NCBI GenBank assembly: GCA_025054955.1
Contig: JANWZE010000031.1
Coordinates: 1 to 38,566, forward strand
Length of the DNA stretch: 38,566 bases
Reading direction: 5' to 3'
Source: Blastocatellia bacterium
GTDB taxonomy: Bacteria > Acidobacteriota > Blastocatellia > HR10 > J050
Shown here: one piece after another, positions 33,736 through 38,566 of the stretch
Layout: each line of letters begins with the position of its first letter
Numbering within the stretch: the stretch's first letter is position 1
Program-made: the position numbers and the translations under genes
Notes under the pieces: generated by a model
Seen by the model: the letters and a program-made list of their open reading frames with translations, nothing else
The model's database searches: none
Told to the model about the DNA's origin: nothing

Positions 33736-35550
33736 TCAACTTGCAGCTTCAGTTTGTTTGGGCTCCAGGGTTGTTTGGGTTTGCTCGGCACTCGCTTGAA
33801 TCATGCGATTGATCACCAGTTGTTGGGCAGTTGCCACGATGTTACTGAACATCCAATAGAGTACCAAGCCGCTAGGGGCTTTCCAGAAGAATAAGAAGGT
33901 GAACAGCACGGGCATCAGCACGCCCATCATGATTTTTTGAATTTTCTGTTGGGCCACCTGTGCTGGATCGTCTGGAGCGACAGGCGGAGGTGGCATCACA
34001 AATGTTTGGGCCATCATAGAAAGGCACATCAAAATCGGCAACACGTGCATGTCGAAACCGAACAAAGAGACGGTATCGGGTTGCGAAAGGTTATTGATCC
34101 ATCCAAAAAAGGGGGCGTGGCGCACATCAATAGAAACTGTCAGCAACACAAAAAAGGCCCAGAAGAATGGCAATTGTACAAGCAACGGCAGGCATCCGCC
34201 CAACGGGTTGGCTTGGCGCATCAAGCGAATTTGCTCCATCTGGAGCTCTTTTAGCTTGGGATCGTCTTTCTTCAATCGTTTCATTTGGTTTTGCAGCTCT
34301 TTCATCTTTGGCTGCATAGCTTGCGCTTGTCTCATTTTGATAGCGCCCTTCCACTTCAAGGGAAAGAAGAGCATGTTGATGACGAAGGTGATCAGAAGAA
34401 TGGCTACTCCGTAGTTATGCGTGAGTTTGTAGGCCAGGTTCATGACGGGGATCAAGAAACCGACGACAATCGGTTTAATGATCGAGGTCATGAATCCGTA
34501 TCTGATCAAGTGCTCAAGGCTTGGGTTTTTCAGTTCCCGACCCAGTTCAGCGAGAATTTTATGGTCTTTAGGCCCGACGAACATCCGATGGGTGATCTGT
34601 TGAGGAATCGGTGTCAGTGTGGCGATAATCGGCTTTGGTGTCTCTGTGCCGTTGATATTGACCATCTGGGTTGTATGGCGAATGCTTGCTTGGGCTACCG
34701 GCTGGGCGAGGATCAGAGCCAGGGCGAAGTAGTTGTCATCGGCACTGATCCAGTTGATTTGACCAGTCATTTGCTGAACACTGGTGTTACTGGCATCAAC
34801 GCGTTCCACGACGCCGTTGACATCTGCTACGACGCTTGGACCAGCAATGTAGCCTCCAAGCTCAGTGACACTCTGATCACCGAAGTTCGGTCCCAGAACT
34901 ATCTGTGTATCTAGGGGCTGTCCGTTTTGCCGCACTGTGACGGCGTATTCAAAATCATATCGGTTTCCGCGGAACACAAATCGCTTGACCACTTCCAGCC
35001 CATTTGCTTGCAAAGAGAAGATAAGTACATGACTGTCGCTTTCGCCCAATTCCATCGTCTCAGCAGATTGGGAGACGGCGTAGGTATGGGATTTGAGTGT
35101 TTGGTTAATCTGTTGGTCAGAGGTAACGAGTTCCAGAGGCGCGCCCAGCTTGTCTAAGACATCCCGCGATTGTGTGATGAGTTCTAACTCTTTGCCATCG
35201 GCTCCCCGAATGAGTGGGCGCAACCCTGCGTAATTTTTCTTAATTGTCCAGCTAACGGGCACGGCACCTCGCGTCGTGAAGGTGGCGCGCCAGTATGGCG
35301 TTTGTACTTTAATCAGCCGTTCTGGCGCTGGCGGCGCATTGGTGGAAGGCTGCTCCGGCGGTAGAGGCGAGCTGGTCACAGGTGGTTGGTTGGACGTGCT
35401 CAGATTGGTATCGGGTGAAGCTGTTTCAGGCTTGGTTGCTGTTTGCGTGTGCGACGCGGGGGGCGGCACTTCCTGGGGCGGGAACAGGTAGTACCAAACA
35501 ACCAGCACCAGTGTTGAGAGAACGATGAAAAGTAGGTGTCGCTTTTCCAT
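33736..35550 (-). CDS. yidC: Membrane protein insertase YidC/Oxa1
   Basis: YidC inserts and folds inner-membrane proteins, including ATP-synthase subunit c. The 604-residue protein has an N-terminal span (LLFIVLSTLVLVVWYYLFPP), a low-complexity Pro/Thr/Ser linker, a large periplasmic P1 beta domain (VQTPYWRATFTTRGAVPVSW onward) and the C-terminal five-span Oxa1 core. That core includes NYGVAILLITFVINMLFFPL and LGGCLPLLVQLPFFWAFFVL, with a basic tail. The P1 domain indicates a Gram-negative-type YidC. A jag gene, common after yidC in Firmicutes, is absent. Confidence 0.96.
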   Translation of the reverse strand: MEKRHLLFIVLSTLVLVVWYYLFPPQEVPPPASHTQTATKPETASPDTNLSTSNQPPVTSSPLPPEQPSTNAPPAPERLIKVQTPYWRATFTTRGAVPVSWTIKKNYAGLRPLIRGADGKELELITQSRDVLDKLGAPLELVTSDQQINQTLKSHTYAVSQSAETMELGESDSHVLIFSLQANGLEVVKRFVFRGNRYDFEYAVTVRQNGQPLDTQIVLGPNFGDQSVTELGGYIAGPSVVADVNGVVERVDASNTSVQQMTGQINWISADDNYFALALILAQPVAQASIRHTTQMVNINGTETPKPIIATLTPIPQQITHRMFVGPKDHKILAELGRELKNPSLEHLIRYGFMTSIIKPIVVGFLIPVMNLAYKLTHNYGVAILLITFVINMLFFPLKWKGAIKMRQAQAMQPKMKELQNQMKRLKKDDPKLKELQMEQIRLMRQANPLGGCLPLLVQLPFFWAFFVLLTVSIDVRHAPFFGWINNLSQPDTVSLFGFDMHVLPILMCLSMMAQTFVMPPPPVAPDDPAQVAQQKIQKIMMGVLMPVLFTFLFFWKAPSGLVLYWMFSNIVATAQQLVINRMIQASAEQTQTTLEPKQTEAAS

Positions 35551-35581
35551 AGGAATTAGTTTTCAGTTTTGTCAGTGCGCT

Positions 35582-35857
35582 TCATGTCTCCTTGACGCTG
35601 AACGACTGGCCAGTGTCGCCCATTGGCTCGTCAGTGGGTGGATCATACCCGCCCTGATGAAACGGATGACATCGCAGAAGGCGGCGCAAACTCATGATCA
35701 ATCCTTGTCGAACGCCAAACCGCTCGATGGCTTGTTTTGCGTACTCAGAGCAGCTCGGGATGAAACGACACGAAGGCAAGAGCAATGGTGAGACGCCATA
35801 CTGATAGGCGAGAATTGGCAAAGTCACCATTTGTTTGCCAAGCTGTTGCCACGTCAT
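35582..35857 (-). CDS. yidD: Membrane protein insertion efficiency factor YidD
   Basis: This 91-residue, cysteine-rich basic protein has the family segments [20 protein letters not shown] and [15 protein letters not shown]. It helps YidC function. The ATG overlaps the rnpA stop by four bases (ATGA), and the gene is 31 bp upstream of yidC. Confidence 0.96.
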   Translation of the reverse strand: MTWQQLGKQMVTLPILAYQYGVSPLLLPSCRFIPSCSEYAKQAIERFGVRQGLIMSLRRLLRCHPFHQGGYDPPTDEPMGDTGQSFSVKET

Positions 35858-36219
35858 CGATTCGTTTCGCTTGCCTCCATCAATTTTTCAATAAAACGTC
35901 GGAATTGTTTGTCCACCTCAGCGTATGTCGCGTTGATCATAGAGTGTTTGACATTGACGACGATATCCATTGGAACAGGAAAAAACCGTTTGTTTCGGCG
36001 AAATGTTTCCTTCAGGAGTCGCTTGCAGCGATTTCGCACCACGGCCCTACCGATGCGTTTGGTGACGGTGATGCCCAAGCGGCATACGTCCTGGGCGTTA
36101 TCAAGCACAAAGATCGTGAATAAAGGGAAATGGTAGCGCCGGCCACGGCTGTAGACCTGCCGGAAATCAGCTTGTTTGAGGATTCGCTCGTGTTTGCTGA
36201 AGCGCTCATTGGGATGCAT
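35854..36219 (-). CDS. rnpA: Ribonuclease P protein component RnpA
   Basis: The small basic protein (121 residues) helps the RNase P RNA recognise precursor tRNA. The hallmark [15 protein letters not shown] (RNR-x-KR signature) follows [11 protein letters not shown]; the N-terminus has [20 protein letters not shown]. The ATG at 36219 shares one base with the rpmH stop (TAATG), a classical coupling. Confidence 0.96.
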   Translation of the reverse strand: MHPNERFSKHERILKQADFRQVYSRGRRYHFPLFTIFVLDNAQDVCRLGITVTKRIGRAVVRNRCKRLLKETFRRNKRFFPVPMDIVVNVKHSMINATYAEVDKQFRRFIEKLMEASETNR

Positions 36220-36362
36220 TAATAGTGATGTGGTGTGAGGCGCTTTCGGCCCTTAGCGCGACGACGCTTGAGCACCTCACGGCCTCCGCGCGATCTCATA
36301 CGGGCGCGGAATCCATGGGTCTTGGCGCGTCGCCGATTATTGGGTTGATAAGTACGTTTCAT
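36219..36362 (-). CDS. rpmH: 50S ribosomal protein L34
   Basis: A 47-residue basic protein starting [20 protein letters not shown] and containing [20 protein letters not shown], standard L34. The ribosome site AGGAGT precedes the ATG at 36362. It heads the long minus-strand unit through rnpA, yidD and yidC and perhaps on to parAB, and lies under a strong promoter. Confidence 0.97.
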   Translation of the reverse strand: MKRTYQPNNRRRAKTHGFRARMRSRGGREVLKRRRAKGRKRLTPHHY

Positions 36363-36397
36363 GATGAGATGACTCCTAATTGATTCTGAAACGAAAG

Positions 36398-36426
36398 AGA
36401 ATACAAAGCCGCTAAGGGGCTGTCAA
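36398..36426 (-). promoter_or_regulatory. Promoter of the rpmH operon
   Basis: On the minus strand TTGACA (36426-36421), then exactly 17 bases, then TATTCT (36403-36398). The -35 hexamer is perfect, the -10 is 4/6, and the start would be about 30 bases before the rpmH ATG. Confidence 0.8.
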
Positions 36427-36489
36427 GCACATCGTTGATGCGTTTGACGCATGCCGATGACCTCGCTAGAATGGCTTGGCCGAAAGATC

Positions 36490-37464
36490 ATGAGAGAGCT
36501 GACAGTCTCCGTTATCATTCCTACCTATCGTCGCGAAGCGGAGCTTTGTCATACGCTACAACAACTCCTCGATCAGGATTATCCACCTGATGAAATCTTA
36601 GTCATTGATCAAACGCCTCAGCACGAGCCGGCGACTGAGGCATTTCTCAACCAATTGGCAGTGGCGGGAACGATCCGTCTTATTCACCAGCAAATGCCCA
36701 GCGCGTCGCGGGCACGCAATTGTGGGATCGTCGAGGCCGCAGGCGAGATTTTGCTATTTCTTGATGATGACATCCTGATTGAAAAGGATTTCATTCGCGC
36801 CCATCTGACCAATTTCCGTGATCCGTCGGTCGCTGCCGTGACAGGCGCGATTTGGTCTGAGCGTGGTCAGCCGCTGCCGCTGATTTACGAGCTGCCGGCC
36901 ATCACGCAACAACAGCCGCTCGGCTGGATGCAGGTGCCGGCAAACCTGGCTATCCGCACAGAAAAGATTTTGCTGCTTTCCGGTAATTGTTCGGTTCGCC
37001 GCTCGGTAGCGCGGCGCGTTGGCGGCTTTGATGAAAACTATGGCCGCTATGATTACCATGCTGATTATGATTTTGGCTGGCGCATTCATCTGGCTGGCGG
37101 AAAGATTCTGCATGAGCCACGTGCTGGCATTCATCATCTGGCTGCGCCGCGCGGTGGATGTCGTGTCGAGCGGCGGCGAAGGTCTGTGCCTGAGGTTGAA
37201 GAGTTACGGCCCAAGTTTTATTTCTTCTTCAAAAACTTTCCAACATATCATAGCGCCGTCCCAATTCTGAAGCTCTTGCGCCAGCACGTGGTCAATCGAG
37301 CCAATATCCTACGACCCGATTGTCTGGTTATAAGCCTCTGGCGTGCGTTGGTTGCGTTGATTCGAGCTGCGTATGAAGCCACGTTTATTGGCGAGCGCAC
37401 ACTACATCAGACAATGTTTGATCAAGCTAACCGGATGTCAACGGCGCGAACTCAGCATCTATGA
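36490..37464 (+). CDS. Family 2 glycosyltransferase
   Basis: A GT-A-fold enzyme that adds a sugar from a nucleotide sugar, probably in cell-surface glycan synthesis. The N-terminus VSVIIPTYRREAELCHTLQQ is diagnostic, ILLFLDDDILIEKDFIRAHL carries the DXD metal motif, and GNCSVRRSVARRVGGFDENY is typical of GT2. The ATG at 36490 (324 residues) removes an unconserved upstream part; an in-frame ATG at 36451 is possible. The gene overlaps the next by four bases (ATGA). It diverges from rpmH. Confidence 0.9.
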   Translation: MRELTVSVIIPTYRREAELCHTLQQLLDQDYPPDEILVIDQTPQHEPATEAFLNQLAVAGTIRLIHQQMPSASRARNCGIVEAAGEILLFLDDDILIEKDFIRAHLTNFRDPSVAAVTGAIWSERGQPLPLIYELPAITQQQPLGWMQVPANLAIRTEKILLLSGNCSVRRSVARRVGGFDENYGRYDYHADYDFGWRIHLAGGKILHEPRAGIHHLAAPRGGCRVERRRRSVPEVEELRPKFYFFFKNFPTYHSAVPILKLLRQHVVNRANILRPDCLVISLWRALVALIRAAYEATFIGERTLHQTMFDQANRMSTARTQHL

Positions 37465-38566
37465 AGCTGCTGCAAATCAATGAACACTATGCGCCAGTTG
37501 GCGGTGTTGAGCAATATCTGCTGGAGACATCTGCGCATCTAGAGCGACGTGGCGTGACGGTCGCTGTGCTATATGCTGCTTCATCGGATCGGTTATTCCA
37601 CGTGCCCGACCGGCAAGAGATTCATCTAGCCTGCTTGCGGCAAGCATCGGGCTTCAGCCGTTCGCAACGATTCGAGCGCGTCCGACAAGCTATCGAACAG
37701 ATAGCTCCTGATGTGATTCAGGTGCACAACCTAGATGAGCCTGACGTGATAGAGTACTTAGCCACATTGCGACCAACCGTACAATTTGTTCATGCGCATA
37801 GCGTCAAGTTTTGCCCCGGCAACGGAAAGTTTTATCGGCGGACGCAGGAGGTTTGTCGTCGGCCGTTCGGCCCCTATTGTTTGATGGCGCCGTACCTTCA
37901 CCATTGCGGCAGTCAGCGGCCCTGGCGGATTGTCTCCAGTTATGGCGTCGTGCGCCGTTGGCTAGAGGTGGTGCCGAAACTATCCAAGCTCATCGTAGCC
38001 AGCCACTACATGAAGCAAGAACTGATCAGTGTGGGCATTGATGCTGAGCATCTCGTGGTTAATCCAATTGGGATAGACATTCACGCAGGTCTGGTTGATG
38101 AGCCACTGATTTCCCTTGACCCGCCGGTGTTGTTATTTGTTGGTCGGCTCTATGAGGTCAAGGGGCCTCACTACCTGTTGGCGGCGTTGGAGTATATTGA
38201 CATGCCTTGTCGGGTCGTGATTGTCGGCGATGGCCCAGAACGCGAGCAGCTCAGGCGAATGGCCGCCAACTGCCCGGCGCGTCATCTGATCGAATTCACA
38301 GGCTGGATTGAGCAGGATGAGCTTGAGCGCTGTTATCGTCACGCCAGTGTGGTCGTTGTTCCGTCACTGTGGCCTGAGCCATTCGGCTTAGTTGGTGTGG
38401 AGGCGCTTAAGCATGGCAAGCCGGTTGTCGCGTTTGCTGTTGGTGGCATTTCTGAATGGTTGCATGATGGCGAAAACGGATTTTCGGTGGAAGTGAAAAA
38501 CCTCCCTGCGCTGGCTGGAGCCATTAAGAAAATTCTGAGTGATTCGCAGCTAGCCGCGGCGATGAG
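37461..38566 (+). CDS. Family 4 glycosyltransferase (partial, cut by window end)
   Basis: A GT-B-fold retaining glycosyltransferase of the GT4 family. The frame is open for 368 codons to the window end. The N-terminus MKLLQINEHYAPVGGVEQYL is the typical GT4 start with the GG-E loop, and the middle region includes VVNPIGIDIH. The C-terminal half includes LLFVGRLYEVKGPHYLLAAL, VVIVGDGPEREQLR, VVVVPSLWPEPFGLVGVEAL (EX7E-type region) and GKPVVAFAVGGISEWLHDG. It is coupled to the GT2 gene. Confidence 0.93.
   Translation, partial: MKLLQINEHYAPVGGVEQYLLETSAHLERRGVTVAVLYAASSDRLFHVPDRQEIHLACLRQASGFSRSQRFERVRQAIEQIAPDVIQVHNLDEPDVIEYLATLRPTVQFVHAHSVKFCPGNGKFYRRTQEVCRRPFGPYCLMAPYLHHCGSQRPWRIVSSYGVVRRWLEVVPKLSKLIVASHYMKQELISVGIDAEHLVVNPIGIDIHAGLVDEPLISLDPPVLLFVGRLYEVKGPHYLLAALEYIDMPCRVVIVGDGPEREQLRRMAANCPARHLIEFTGWIEQDELERCYRHASVVVVPSLWPEPFGLVGVEALKHGKPVVAFAVGGISEWLHDGENGFSVEVKNLPALAGAIKKILSDSQLAAAM

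Noticed and set aside
36363-36450. Origin or parS signals upstream of rpmH
   Set aside because: The gap is 88 bp with a clear promoter; no DnaA box or parS match was seen.

Overview
This is a bacterial chromosomal window that spans a replication-origin region. A type III-A CRISPR-Cas locus lies at its left end and glycosyltransferases at its right. Several features suggest a Gram-negative-type (diderm) envelope: a YidC with a large periplasmic domain, a lipoprotein, exported beta-helix and rhodanese proteins, and TatA. The gene set and the moderately GC-rich flanks around an AT-rich dnaA region would fit Acidobacteriota (a Blastocatellia-like lineage). That placement is an inference from overall style, not from a marker search.

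Layout. 1-7567 (minus strand): cas6, cas10/csm1, csm2, csm3, csm4 and a csm5 cut by the window start, a complete type III-A interference module apart from the csm5 end. A two-repeat mini-CRISPR lies at 7950-8056. 8073-18499: accessory and metabolic genes, namely a lipoprotein, a beta-hydroxyacid dehydrogenase, a MntA/HepT-type toxin-antitoxin pair, a secreted beta-helix protein, an ABC-2 exporter, a secreted protein with an IPT-like tail, a DASS transporter and thiG. 18740-23321 (minus): tadA, an MFS transporter, an exported rhodanese, and the F0 genes atpE, atpB and an atpI-like gene. 23551-23760: tatA (plus).

23839-29686 is the replication and segregation core: dnaN, oriC, dnaA, a small unknown gene, bactofilin, parB and parA, with three parS sites. 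The dnaN-dnaA gap carries about six DnaA boxes and five TAG trinucleotides next to a GC-rich spacer and a DnaA box, as in the Bacillus subtilis basal unwinding element. A second DnaA-box pair lies upstream of dnaA under a candidate promoter. 29611-36362 (minus) is the classical rpmH-rnpA-yidD-yidC-mnmE-mnmG-rsmG cluster, driven by a consensus-like promoter at 36398-36426. 36490-38566 (plus): a GT2 and a truncated GT4 glycosyltransferase.

The most unusual points are as follows. The rpmH-to-parB block faces oriC rather than leaving it. Two 103-bp MITE-like repeats sit at the rsmG 3' end and in the yidC-mnmE gap, and one supplies the C-terminus and stop codon of rsmG. The parS sites lie in duplicated units and inside the rsmG reading frame. 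Several strong palindromes occur, including a 12-bp-stem hairpin across the csm4 stop codon. I found no rRNA or tRNA gene in the window.
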